NCBI GenBank assembly: GCA_024224295.1
Contig: JAAENN010000118.1
Span: 62,001-126,000, forward strand
DNA: 64,000 nucleotides
Origin: Shimia sp.
GTDB lineage: Bacteria; Pseudomonadota; Alphaproteobacteria; Rhodobacterales; Rhodobacteraceae
Direction: 5' to 3'
In this document: positions 32,823 through 41,548 of the stretch, piece after piece
How the letters are laid out: every line of letters begins with the position of its first letter
Position numbering within the stretch: position 1 is the first letter of the stretch
Translations under genes and position numbers: made by a program
The notes under the pieces: generated by a model
Told to the model about the DNA's origin: nothing
The model's database searches: none
What the model saw: only the letters and a program-made list of their open reading frames with translations

Positions 32823-34645
32823 CAGTAAGCGTGTCCAATCCCGATATAGAGTTGCAGACCGTCGCCGGTGTCACCTTCTACGGGGGCAGCCAGATCAAGC
32901 CGAAGCGGGCCGAAGCCAGTGTTGTAGCGTACACCAAAGCCGGCACCGGAATGCCAATTGCCGTCGCCGCTGAAATCTGATTTTTCGCCGACAAAACCTG
33001 CGTCATAGAAGGCTACAGCGGAGAAATGGACGTTGATTTTCACGCGCATTTCGCCGGAAATGCCCACGAAAGAAAGGCCGCCGCTGTCGATGCCGTTCAC
33101 GGTTACAAAGTTGGACTGATAGGGCTGACCACGGACAGTGCCGCCGCCGCCGGAGTAGAACAGGAGGTCTGGAGGGGTGTTGCGGATGGATGGACCCAGG
33201 ATTGTACCAAACTGCAGACGGCCGGCGGCGATGACACCGTTGTCGGCTCCAAAACCGCGATAGCCACGTACGTCGCCTTTGAGGTAGAGCGCGCTGTCTG
33301 CCTCCCCGAAACCATAATAAGGGAAGGCGTTGCCTTCGATGTAGTAGCCACGTGTCGGATTGGCGATATTGTCACGACGGTCCATTTTTGTGGTCACCGG
33401 CACCCCAATCAGATGCAGTTTCCGTTCGCCGTAGTTGTCGTCCACGTCGGAGAAGTAGAGCCCCAGACCAGCGGTGGTTTCAAACCGTTCCGAGTGGATG
33501 GTTTTCACGCCAATGCCTAAGGATAAGCTGCGTAGCCAGTAGAGGTCCTCGTCTTCTTGCTTGAGTTCAGCGCCCAGCGTCAGGGCGGTATTGGACCCAA
33601 AAGTGGCCGGGCGGGTGTACAGCGTTCCGAGGCGATAGTTCACGCCACTGGTCTGTGCGCCGAGGTTCTCAATGGCAAAATCAAAGCGTAGGTTTTCCGC
33701 GCCCCCGCGCCAATTGCGGTGCAGCCAGTAGGCCGAGAGGCTGAGGCCGTCGCGGCTTTCGAGCTCCGCACCAAATCCAAAGCGGCGTGGCGGGTTGTCG
33801 ACCAGGGCAAGCTCCATATCGAGTGTGCCGTCCGGGTTCGGCTCCTCTGCTTCGCGTAGATCGATGGTGCGGAAGGTTTCCGTGCGACGAAGGCGGGACG
33901 TGACTTGGGCTACGGATTGCGGGCTGAAAGTATCGCCTTCCGGCAGATCGGCAATTTCTCGGACACGCTCTGGGCGGACGCTGGACTGGTCCTTATAGAC
34001 CAGTTTGCCAAATTTCAGTTTGGGGCCGGGATCCATGGTTAGGTCCACGTCGAGAGTGGCCCTGCGATGATCGGCGGTGATGTTCTGGTCGCTGACCTTA
34101 GCTTTGGCGTGGCCTTCGTCGCGCCAGCCATCCACACCGGCACGGGCGGCCTTTTCGATCTCTGGCAGGCTGGCTGGTTGGGTGGGCGCAAAGCCTTCAG
34201 GCAGTTCGGTGGTTGGAACAATGGGGGCAATTTCGGTTTTGCCAAATCTGAAATTAGGACCAGGATCAATCTGATAGACCACCTGTCCAACTGAGGATTT
34301 GGTGGCAAAGGGCGAGATATTGTGCGCCTCTTGCCCGTCCACGCGGATTGAGACATTGGGACTGAAGTGCCCCATTGAATAAAGTGTGCTGACCAAGCGG
34401 CGGTAGTCGGATTGCGCGGCGGCGATGATGTCTTGCGGATCGGTGCTGCCTTCCTCCTTGGCGGTGGAGGTTAGCGTTGCCGCGAGCAAGCGTTCTTGCA
34501 GCGCTTCGTCGCCGTTTGTGGTGGTCAATTGAATGTCAAACGCCTGTGCGGGCAGGGCCAGCCCGGCGCACAGTGTTGTGGCCAACAGCATGGCTTTGCC
34601 CAAAAAAAGGACTCGTCGTGTGCCTGTCTGCAAAGCATCCCCCAT
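32822..34645 (-). CDS. tamA: Outer-membrane translocation and assembly protein TamA (Omp85 family)
   Basis: About 607 residues from the ATG at 34645. A signal peptide (near MLLATTLCAGLALPAQA) is followed by POTRA-type domains (about 30-260). A C-terminal 16-stranded Omp85 barrel (about 270-607) contains FYSGGGGTVRGQPYQS, the VRG-Y/F motif of lid-lock loop 6. It ends in an aromatic residue as outer-membrane barrels do. It forms the outer-membrane half of the TAM complex with TamB. The frame is open to a TTG at 34678, but that start falls in a hairpin arm and adds a poor signal sequence. Confidence 0.94.
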   Translation of the reverse strand: MGDALQTGTRRVLFLGKAMLLATTLCAGLALPAQAFDIQLTTTNGDEALQERLLAATLTSTAKEEGSTDPQDIIAAAQSDYRRLVSTLYSMGHFSPNVSIRVDGQEAHNISPFATKSSVGQVVYQIDPGPNFRFGKTEIAPIVPTTELPEGFAPTQPASLPEIEKAARAGVDGWRDEGHAKAKVSDQNITADHRRATLDVDLTMDPGPKLKFGKLVYKDQSSVRPERVREIADLPEGDTFSPQSVAQVTSRLRRTETFRTIDLREAEEPNPDGTLDMELALVDNPPRRFGFGAELESRDGLSLSAYWLHRNWRGGAENLRFDFAIENLGAQTSGVNYRLGTLYTRPATFGSNTALTLGAELKQEDEDLYWLRSLSLGIGVKTIHSERFETTAGLGLYFSDVDDNYGERKLHLIGVPVTTKMDRRDNIANPTRGYYIEGNAFPYYGFGEADSALYLKGDVRGYRGFGADNGVIAAGRLQFGTILGPSIRNTPPDLLFYSGGGGTVRGQPYQSNFVTVNGIDSGGLSFVGISGEMRVKINVHFSAVAFYDAGFVGEKSDFSGDGNWHSGAGFGVRYNTGFGPLRLDLAAPVEGDTGDGLQLYIGIGHAY

Positions 34646-34672
34646 GCGCGCCAAAAACTCTTCAAAATGCTT

Positions 34673-34695
34673 GGGCAACAGGCAGAATGTTGCCC
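34673..34695. repeat. Inverted repeat in the tamA leader
   Basis: GGGCAACA (34673-34680) and TGTTGCCC (34688-34695) form a perfect 8-bp stem with a 7-base loop, about 28 bases upstream of the preferred tamA ATG. It could be an operator or an mRNA hairpin in the 5' leader. It lies in the divergent tamA / acyltransferase intergenic region; no clear promoter hexamers were found. Confidence 0.4.
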
Positions 34696-34830
34696 CTCAC
34701 TGGCAGATTAGACCAAGCGTGACTCTGTGGCCATACAGCAATCACATACTTCGCAGTGGATCAGTAAAGCGGCGCTAGGCAAACCGGGGATCTCGGCGTA
34801 TGACTGAAGCATATTGTTTTGAGAATTCCG

Positions 34831-35526
34831 ATGCATAGGCTGCAACAGTCCCTTCCTGTCGTCTTTGTACGAAGCTTGCTGTTTTTCGTGCTGGCCGGTG
34901 TCGCGCTGGTGCCGTTTTTGGTTGTATGGCCGTTTAAACGTGAGGCGCTTCACTCGGTGCGCATGCTTGCGGATCAGTATTTGTCGGTTCTTCGTTTTCT
35001 GCTGCGCGTCGTTTGTGGCATCGACTATTGTCTGCAAGGCCTGGAGCATTTGCCGGACGGGCCGGTTTTGATCGCGTCACAGCATGAAAGCACTTGGGAG
35101 ACGCTGTTTTTCCACACGCTTTTTGAACATCCGGTGATGTACGCTAAGAAGTCGATCTTTTCTTATCCTGTGTTTGGATCCGTGGCTCGTGCCTTGGGGC
35201 ATATTCCGGTTGAGCCTGGCGCAGATGCGATGCGGGACGGGTTTCGTGCCGGTGTTATGGCTGTCAAAAACGGGCGGAGATTGGTGATTTTTCCAAGCGG
35301 GACAAGACGAAAGCAAAACTCCGAGCCGCAAGCGGGCGTTGGGGTGCTTTATCAGCTTGCTCAGGTGCCTGTGGTGCCGGTTCGTTTGACCTCCGGAGAT
35401 GTCTGGCCACGGGGGACATGGCTAAAGTATCCGGGAATGATTGAGGTGCAGATTGGGCCTCCGATTAAACCTGGTTTGGACCGGCGCGATTTTATGCAAA
35501 TTTTGAGCGCATATTTGGCAGATTAG
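34831..35526 (+). CDS. 1-acyl-sn-glycerol-3-phosphate acyltransferase (PlsC-like)
   Basis: A 231-residue membrane acyltransferase with an N-terminal hydrophobic helix (about 10-32). The catalytic H-x4-D/E motif is QHESTWET, where Glu replaces the usual Asp. IFPSGTRRK replaces the usual FPEGTRS. The family esterifies lysophosphatidic acid to phosphatidic acid in phospholipid synthesis. The two motif substitutions occur in some alphaproteobacterial members but leave open an altered acyl acceptor, for instance ornithine-lipid or lyso-lipid recycling. The ATG at 34831 is chosen over a TTG four codons upstream. Confidence 0.85.
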   Translation: MHRLQQSLPVVFVRSLLFFVLAGVALVPFLVVWPFKREALHSVRMLADQYLSVLRFLLRVVCGIDYCLQGLEHLPDGPVLIASQHESTWETLFFHTLFEHPVMYAKKSIFSYPVFGSVARALGHIPVEPGADAMRDGFRAGVMAVKNGRRLVIFPSGTRRKQNSEPQAGVGVLYQLAQVPVVPVRLTSGDVWPRGTWLKYPGMIEVQIGPPIKPGLDRRDFMQILSAYLAD

Positions 35527-35642
35527 ATGGGTTTGCCAGTGACGCAAAATCCCTAAAATTTCTCATGTATTCCATATGTTAAGGCGGGAGTAATAGCTGC
35601 CGTTTAGGAGTCGTTTCCAGGGTGAGAAAAAGGGTGACGGCG

Positions 35643-36473
35643 ATGGCTGATAATTCCAACGTCGCTCCGGTGATCATAAAACGTAAGAAGGTCATCGCAG
35701 GCGGCGGACACCACGGTGGGGCGTGGAAAATTGCATACGCGGATTTTGTGACCGCCATGATGGCATTCTTTTTGCTGATGTGGCTGATCAACGCGACAAC
35801 TGAACAACAGCGGCTGGGGATTGCAGAGTTTTTCAGCCCCACGGTGCCTCTGAACAAAGTGTCAGGCGGTGGCAACGCCATGTTTGGCGGGGACAGTGTG
35901 CAGGAGCATAATATTCTCTCACATACCGGCGTTGGGGGCCTGCCGACTGCGTTGAAAGATAACCCGGATCCGGTCGAGTTCGAACAACCCGGCGGCCAAG
36001 GGGAAGACGTAGAATTCGAAAAAGTTGAAGACATGCTGATTGGTGGCGGTGGCGAGAGCCTGTTGGCCGACAACCTGTTGAAGCATGTGGTGACTCGTCT
36101 GACCGACGAAGGTCTGGTGATTGAGATCTTTGATTCCGAAGACCAGCGTTTGTTCAAGCCCAAAAGCGCAGTGCCGATGCCTATCCTCGTGGATTTGGCC
36201 AAGGTACTGGCAGAGGTGTCCAATATGGTAACGAACCGTGTGGCGGTGGAAGGCCATGTGCGCACCAGCGTGATCACGGTTCGGGAAAACCCGAGTTGGC
36301 AACTGTCTTCGATTCGCGCAAATGAGTTCAGAAAGCTGATGGAAGCCAATGGTTTGGATACGGAACGGGTGGCGCGGGTAACTGGCCATGCAGATCGCGA
36401 ACTGGTGTCCAATGTGCCGCGGGACCTGCGAAACAACCGCATTGAGATCATTCTGCTGAGATCGGATCGCTGA
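35643..36473 (+). CDS. motB: Flagellar stator protein MotB
   Basis: A 276-residue protein. A basic N-terminus leads into one membrane helix with the proton-carrying D34 in AYADFVTAMMAFFLLMWL. A plug/linker and a C-terminal OmpA-like peptidoglycan-binding domain (about 130-276, with VEGHVRTS, SIRANEFRKLM and GHADREL) follow. MotB pairs with MotA to form the proton-driven stator anchored to the cell wall. No motA is in this window. The ATG at 35643 is preceded by AGGGTG; a GTG seven codons upstream is a weaker option. It precedes flgE by 98 bp. Confidence 0.93.
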   Translation: MADNSNVAPVIIKRKKVIAGGGHHGGAWKIAYADFVTAMMAFFLLMWLINATTEQQRLGIAEFFSPTVPLNKVSGGGNAMFGGDSVQEHNILSHTGVGGLPTALKDNPDPVEFEQPGGQGEDVEFEKVEDMLIGGGGESLLADNLLKHVVTRLTDEGLVIEIFDSEDQRLFKPKSAVPMPILVDLAKVLAEVSNMVTNRVAVEGHVRTSVITVRENPSWQLSSIRANEFRKLMEANGLDTERVARVTGHADRELVSNVPRDLRNNRIEIILLRSDR

Positions 36474-36487
36474 AGCCAACAGGAAAT

Positions 36488-36573
36488 ATGGTACGCCGTT
36501 AGGCCGCTGTTAATTCGGACTGTCGTAACCAAGCAGTCGACGACCGAATTGATACAGCAGAAAGGCGTACCAT
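36488..36573 (+). promoter_or_regulatory. Long nested hairpin in the flgE 5' leader that includes the start codon
   Basis: The transcript between motB and flgE contains three nested perfect complementary pairs: ATGGTACGCC (36488-36497) with GGCGTACCAT (36564-36573), GCTGT (36506-36510) with ACAGC (36554-36558), and AATTCGG (36512-36518) with CCGAATT (36544-36550). The innermost loop can add GACTG/CAGTC. The outer stem covers the first two bases of the flgE ATG (36572-36574) and part of its ribosome binding site AAAGG (36561-36565). When folded, ribosome access would be blocked. The complementarity is seen directly; translational control of hook protein is inferred. Confidence 0.65.
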
Positions 36574-37879
36574 GTCGATTTCCTCTTCGCTTAATGCCGG
36601 AGTGGCCGGGCTCAATGCCAATGCCACCCGTTTGGCGACCATCTCTGACAACATCGCGAACTCTGCGACCTACGGCTACCGTCGGGTTGAGACGGATTTT
36701 CAATCTATGGTGACCGGTGCCAGTGGTGGCAAATACTCTGCAGGGGGCGTGCAAGCGACCTCTCGCCGTTTGATTGATGAAGGCGGTTCGCTGACGCCGA
36801 CCACGAACCCCACCGATTTGGCGGTGCGTGGTCGAGGCTTCCTGCCGGTGTCTCCGGCGACCTCGGTCAAAGCTGGTGACACGAGCCCGCCGATGATGTT
36901 GGCCACCACCGGCTCTTTCCGTCCGGACGAAGATGGCTACCTGGTCTCTGAAGCAGGCCTGACCCTGATGGGATGGGCTGCGAATCCCGATGGCACGATT
37001 CCAAACTATCCACGCGACACTGACACCGGCCTGAGCCCGGTGCGTTTGCTGACCTCTCAGCTGGTTGGCTCTCCGACCACCGCGGTTGATCTTGGGGTGA
37101 ACCTGCCAGCGACCTCCACGGTTGCCGGCGCTGCGGGGACTATGGAAACCCTGAGCATTGAATACCATGGCAACCTGGGCCAGGCAGAAACCCTGAACAT
37201 TGAATTCACCCCCACCGTTCCAGGTGCGGGTTCATCCAATGAGTGGAACATGGTGATCCGTGATTCGGCGTCCGGTGGCGCGATTATCGGCGATTACACC
37301 ATGACTTTTGACGACGGCCGGACCGCCAGCGGTCTGTTGCAGAACGTTGTATCCAACCCTCCGGGTGGCGCGTATGATCCGCTGACCGGCAGCGCAATCT
37401 TGAACGTGGCGGGCGGCCCTTTGGAGTTGACCATTGGCATGCTTGGTGAAGAAGGTGGCATGAGCCAGTTGGGCGATGACTATGCGCCACTCAACATCAA
37501 CAAAGACGGCGCTCCGGTTGGCTCCATGACCTCTGTTGAGGTGGACAATAACGGCTTTGTCTTTGCGTATTTTGACACTGGAATCACTCGCAGGATTGCA
37601 CAGGTTCCGCTGGTAGACGTGCCAAACCCCAATGGTTTGGACATCTCTTTGGACTTCCAGACCTACGTGCCATCCAATGAAAGTGGTCCGTTCTTTATGT
37701 GGGACGCAGGGACCGGCCCCTCTGGTGAACTGCTGTCTTATGTTCGTGAGGAATCGGCCACCGATGTGGCGGGTGAGCTTACCGACATGATCCAGACACA
37801 GCGGGCTTACAGCACCAATGCCAAGGTCATTCAGACCGTGGATGAGATGCTGCAAGAGACCACAAATATCAAACGCTAA
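36572..37879 (+). CDS. flgE: Flagellar hook protein FlgE
   Basis: A 435-residue flagellar hook subunit. The N-terminal rod-family signature is SSLNAGVAGLNANATRLATI followed by SDNIANSATYGYRRVETDF (about 5-45). The C-terminal helix is ELTDMIQTQRAYSTNAKVIQTVDEMLQETTNI (about 400-432). These ends form the coiled-coil core of the hook, and the variable middle is exposed. It is exported by the flagellar type III apparatus and assembled under FlgD. Its start codon lies in the 3' arm of the leader hairpin described above. flgK follows after 40 bp. Confidence 0.95.
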   Translation: MSISSSLNAGVAGLNANATRLATISDNIANSATYGYRRVETDFQSMVTGASGGKYSAGGVQATSRRLIDEGGSLTPTTNPTDLAVRGRGFLPVSPATSVKAGDTSPPMMLATTGSFRPDEDGYLVSEAGLTLMGWAANPDGTIPNYPRDTDTGLSPVRLLTSQLVGSPTTAVDLGVNLPATSTVAGAAGTMETLSIEYHGNLGQAETLNIEFTPTVPGAGSSNEWNMVIRDSASGGAIIGDYTMTFDDGRTASGLLQNVVSNPPGGAYDPLTGSAILNVAGGPLELTIGMLGEEGGMSQLGDDYAPLNINKDGAPVGSMTSVEVDNNGFVFAYFDTGITRRIAQVPLVDVPNPNGLDISLDFQTYVPSNESGPFFMWDAGTGPSGELLSYVREESATDVAGELTDMIQTQRAYSTNAKVIQTVDEMLQETTNIKR

Positions 37880-37919
37880 GTAACCGCGCCGAGGCCGTAA
37901 CAGGCCGGAAAGGATAAGC

Positions 37920-39377
37920 ATGAGCATTTCAAGCGCTCTGTCCAATGCACTAACTGGACTTACGGCCTCAGCGCGCCGGGCAGAGGTGGTGTCTTCCAAC
38001 ATCTCCAATGCCATGACCGAAGGATACGGGCGGCGGTCGCTCAATCAGAGTGCCGGCCTTTATGGGTACTCTGGCGGTGTCAAACTGGAGGGCACGTCGC
38101 GGAACGTGAACCCGGTGACCATCGCAGAACGCCGTCTGGCAGATGCGGGCTCCTCATTGGCCAATGGCACGAGTGCCTTTTACAACCGTCTGGAAAGCCT
38201 CGTGGGAACACCGGATGATCCTACAAGCTTGTCTGGTGTAATGGCATCGTTCGAAAGCTCGATGGCGATGGCGACTGGTGCGCCGGACAGCGATATTCGT
38301 TTGGCCAACATGTCTCAGGACGCCGAACGCATCGCCAATGCGTTTAATGATGCCTCTGACGGCATTCAGAAAATGCGTACTGAAGCAGACACGACCATTG
38401 GAAATATGGTGGAAAACCTGAACGGTCTGTTGCAGCAGACTGAAGAGGTGAACCGCAAGATTTCCATGGCGATCAACCAAGGCCAGGAAACGGCCTCCTT
38501 GGAAGACCAGCGTCAGGTGCTGATTGACCAGATTGGCGAGTTGGTGCCAGTGCGACTGACTCCGCGTGATCGCGGTGGTGTGGCGCTTTATACCACCAAT
38601 GGCGCCGTGCTTCTTGATGGCAAGGCCGCGACCATTGAGTTTACAGAAGTGGGCACGGTAGAGCCGCATATGACCGAGGCCAATGGCCTTCTGAACGGCA
38701 TTTCGATCAACGGTTATCCGATGCGGATCGACAGCGACAAAGGCGCATTGGCCGGTGGTGCGATTGGCGCGCAGTTTGCGATTCGCGATGAATTTGGCAC
38801 ACAGGCGCAGGCCGATCTTGATGCCGCTGCGCGCAACCTTGTTGAGCGTTTCCAAGACCCAGCGATGGACCCAACGCTGGCACCGGGTGACGCAGGTATT
38901 TTCACAGATGCAGGTCTGGCGTTTACCGCCGCCAACGAAGTGGGGCTGGCCGGGCGTCTGGAACTGAACAATCTTGTGGACATCGACGGGGCTGGGGAAA
39001 CTTGGCGGCTGCGCGATGGTCTGGGCGCGGCAGCTCCGGGCGATTCTGGTGATGCGACCCAGCTGAACCGCATGCTTGATGCGATGAAGGAACAGGTTGT
39101 GCCGGTGTCTGGCGGCTACGGTAGCAAGGCTGTCTCTATGAGTGAGTTGAGCGGAAAGTTCCTGTCCAGCGTGGCCGGTGCACGGGTGCAGAGCGATCAG
39201 GATATGGCATTTGCCTCCGCACGCCTCAATTCGCTTGAGGAAATGGAGCTGATTGATGGGGTCGACACCGATCAGGAGCTGCAGATGCTGATGTTGGTGG
39301 AGCAATCGTATGCCGCAAATGCGAGGTTGATTCAGGCCGTTGATGAAATGATGCAAGAACTGTTGAGGATCGGATGA
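37920..39377 (+). CDS. flgK: Flagellar hook-associated protein 1, FlgK
   Basis: A 485-residue axial protein with the flagellar rod-type N-terminus (SALSNALTGLTASARRAEVVSSNISNAMTEGY, about 5-36) and a C-terminal helix LIQAVDEMMQELLRIG. FlgK forms the first hook-filament junction layer. It is exported by the flagellar apparatus, typically with the FlgN chaperone, which is not seen here. AAAGGAT precedes the ATG. The flgL ATG overlaps its stop by 4 bp, so FlgK and FlgL production is coupled, as expected for two junction proteins assembled in sequence. Confidence 0.95.
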   Translation: MSISSALSNALTGLTASARRAEVVSSNISNAMTEGYGRRSLNQSAGLYGYSGGVKLEGTSRNVNPVTIAERRLADAGSSLANGTSAFYNRLESLVGTPDDPTSLSGVMASFESSMAMATGAPDSDIRLANMSQDAERIANAFNDASDGIQKMRTEADTTIGNMVENLNGLLQQTEEVNRKISMAINQGQETASLEDQRQVLIDQIGELVPVRLTPRDRGGVALYTTNGAVLLDGKAATIEFTEVGTVEPHMTEANGLLNGISINGYPMRIDSDKGALAGGAIGAQFAIRDEFGTQAQADLDAAARNLVERFQDPAMDPTLAPGDAGIFTDAGLAFTAANEVGLAGRLELNNLVDIDGAGETWRLRDGLGAAAPGDSGDATQLNRMLDAMKEQVVPVSGGYGSKAVSMSELSGKFLSSVAGARVQSDQDMAFASARLNSLEEMELIDGVDTDQELQMLMLVEQSYAANARLIQAVDEMMQELLRIG

Positions 39378-40384
39378 CCATTACTTCAATTGGTGACATG
39401 GCGCAGCACCTGATGAATACGCGCCGTACGACTTCGGTAAAGCAGGACCTCAACCGCCTGGCCTACGAGCTGAGCTCTGGCCGGAAAGAGGATGTCGCGA
39501 AGGCACTTAAGGGTGATTTCAATATGTTGGCGGGCGTGGAGCGTCAGCTGACTGTGCTGGAAGGTTATGACATCGCGAGCAAAGATGCCGAGCTGTTTTT
39601 GGAAACGGCGCAATCCACTGTGGGTCAGGTTCAAGCGATTACCAGTGAGCTCGGCCAAGATTTGATGACGGCATCTGTATCGGGTTTAAAGGCATCCGTC
39701 GTCAGCGTGGCGACAAATGCGAGCAATGACTTTGATGCAATTGTCAGTGCTTTGAATGGGCGTGTGGCGGACCGATCCATGTTTGGCGGCACTGCCACAG
39801 ATGCTGCGCCGTTGATTGATGCGGATACAATGATGGCGCAGATTTCTGCGGCCGCCGCGGGTTCGTTGAACGTATCCGATATTGTAACCGCGCTGGATGA
39901 TTACTTCATGGCGCCTGGCGGTGGTTTCGAAACTGGCGCGTATTTGGGCTCTGCAAATGATCTTGCGCCCATGCGTTTGAATGACAATCAGGCCGCTGAG
40001 TTCAATTTCCGTGCTGACAGCACAGAGCTCCGCGAAGCGATGCGGGATACTGCTTTGGCAGCACTGGCGTTGGATCCCGGCCTAAATTTGACATTTGATG
40101 AGCAGAAACATCTTTTGAGAACGGCGAGCGAGAGTCTGTTGACCGGCCAGGACAACCTGACAACAGTTCGTGCGGACATCGGCTTTAATCAGGAACGCGT
40201 TGAGAACGCGATGGCGGAGAATTCGCTGTCACGCAGCTCGATGTTGATGACGCAGAGCGACCTGCTTTCTGCGGACCAGACGGATGTGGCAGGCAAGCTG
40301 CAGGCCGTGCAGGTGCAACTTGAGATGGTTTACACGATCACAGCCCGTCTCTCCCAACTCACGTTGGCAAACTATGTAAGGTGA
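39374..40384 (+). CDS. flgL: Flagellar hook-associated protein 3, FlgL
   Basis: A 336-residue flagellin-like junction protein. The N-terminal helix contains LNRLAYELSSGRKEDVAKAL (about 26-45), and the C-terminal helix ENSLSRSSMLMTQSDLLSADQTDVAGKLQ (about 278-306) carries the D0/D1 heptads. FlgL forms the second hook-filament layer onto which flagellin polymerises. It overlaps flgK upstream by 4 bp and flgI downstream by 4 bp. The middle domain (about 130-200) is alanine- and glycine-rich. Assignment rests on the ends plus the conserved flgK-flgL order. Confidence 0.9.
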   Translation: MTITSIGDMAQHLMNTRRTTSVKQDLNRLAYELSSGRKEDVAKALKGDFNMLAGVERQLTVLEGYDIASKDAELFLETAQSTVGQVQAITSELGQDLMTASVSGLKASVVSVATNASNDFDAIVSALNGRVADRSMFGGTATDAAPLIDADTMMAQISAAAAGSLNVSDIVTALDDYFMAPGGGFETGAYLGSANDLAPMRLNDNQAAEFNFRADSTELREAMRDTALAALALDPGLNLTFDEQKHLLRTASESLLTGQDNLTTVRADIGFNQERVENAMAENSLSRSSMLMTQSDLLSADQTDVAGKLQAVQVQLEMVYTITARLSQLTLANYVR

Positions 40385-41493
40385 ATGATCTCATGGGCTT
40401 AGCAAGAATGCTACTGCTCCTCGTACTGATGCCTGTCATGGCATCAGCAGCGCCGATCCGGATCAAAGATCTGGTAGAATTCGACGGTGTACGAGGCAAT
40501 GATCTGGTCGGCTACGGTTTGGTGGTTGGCCTGAACGGAACCGGGGACGGCTTGCGGAATGCGCCGTTTACCGAAGAAATTATGAGCAATATTCTCGAAC
40601 GGCTGGGTGTGAACATCACCGGCGAGAATATGCGTCCCAAGAATGTGGCGGCGGTGTTTGTAACCGCAACGCTTCCGCCTTTTGCCCGTGCGGGCGGCAC
40701 GGTGGATGTGACCATTTCGGCGATTGGCGATGCCAAGAGCCTTTTGGGTGGCACATTGGTGATGACACCAATGAATGCAGCCGATGGTGAGATCTACGCA
40801 GTCGCTCAGGGCACAGTGATCGCAGGGGGCGTGTCCGCCGAAGGCGAGGCCGGTGGCATCGTCAAGGGTGTGCCAACGTCGGGTGTGATCCCTTCCGGTG
40901 CCCGCATTGAGAGAGAGATCGACTTTGATTTTTCCACGCTGACCAACATGCGTCTGGCGTTGCGGGAACCGGATTTCACAACAGCCAATAGGATCGAGGA
41001 AGCGATTAACCGCAGTTATGGCCGTCGTGTAGCCTTGATGCTGGATGCGGGCACCGTACAGGTGGATATTGACCGTACCAATCAGGCGTCTCCGGCCCAC
41101 GCTTTGAGCCAGATCGAGAACATCTCTGTTGAACCTGAACGCAAGGCCCGTGTGGTTGTGGATCAACGATCTGGCACAATTGTGATGGGGGACGACGTGC
41201 GCATTTCACGGGTGGCGGTCTCACAAGGTGGACTGACCCTGAGAGTTCAGGAAACGCCATTGGTGGTACAACCTAACCCGTTTGCCGATGGCGAAACCGT
41301 TGTGGTGCCGCGCACTGAGGCGGAAATTGATGAGGATGAAGGTATTGGCCTAGCCGAAGTGCCTATGGGCACATCGTTGAGCGAAGTGATCGAAGGTCTG
41401 AATGCGCTGGGCGTGGCCCCGCGCGACATGATCGACATCCTCAAGAGCATCAAAGCGGCGGGTGCGCTGCACGCGGAATTTGTGGTGCGTTAA
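40381..41493 (+). CDS. flgI: Flagellar P-ring protein FlgI
   Basis: A 370-residue periplasmic protein with an N-terminal Sec signal (about 5-23, cleavage near ASA-A). The FlgI core begins IRIKDLVEFDGVRGNDLVGYGLVVGLNGTGDG. FlgI forms the P ring around the rod within the peptidoglycan layer. A GTG start overlaps the flgL TGA, so translation is coupled. It closes the flagellar set of this window; an intrinsic terminator follows at 41520-41548. flgH and flgA are not present here and must lie elsewhere. Confidence 0.96.
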   Translation: MNDLMGLARMLLLLVLMPVMASAAPIRIKDLVEFDGVRGNDLVGYGLVVGLNGTGDGLRNAPFTEEIMSNILERLGVNITGENMRPKNVAAVFVTATLPPFARAGGTVDVTISAIGDAKSLLGGTLVMTPMNAADGEIYAVAQGTVIAGGVSAEGEAGGIVKGVPTSGVIPSGARIEREIDFDFSTLTNMRLALREPDFTTANRIEEAINRSYGRRVALMLDAGTVQVDIDRTNQASPAHALSQIENISVEPERKARVVVDQRSGTIVMGDDVRISRVAVSQGGLTLRVQETPLVVQPNPFADGETVVVPRTEAEIDEDEGIGLAEVPMGTSLSEVIEGLNALGVAPRDMIDILKSIKAAGALHAEFVVR

Positions 41494-41519
41494 GGCATCA
41501 AACTAAGACGCGCGAGTAA

Positions 41520-41548
41520 GGCGGCATGTTAGGGCATGTCGCCTTTTT
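41520..41548 (+). terminator. Intrinsic terminator of the flagellar operon
   Basis: GGCGGCATG and CATGTCGCC (one G-U pair) form a 9-bp stem with a 6-base loop, directly followed by five T. It starts 27 bases after the flgI stop and fits a Rho-independent terminator. Confidence 0.85.

Noticed and set aside
35579-37168. 529-codon minus-strand frame opposite motB and flgE
   Set aside because: It spans two well-supported flagellar genes and the noncoding leader; composition is that of an antisense shadow.
38154-39356. 400-codon minus-strand frame opposite flgK
   Set aside because: flgK has both conserved flagellar ends. The antisense frame is rich in H and R and matches no family.
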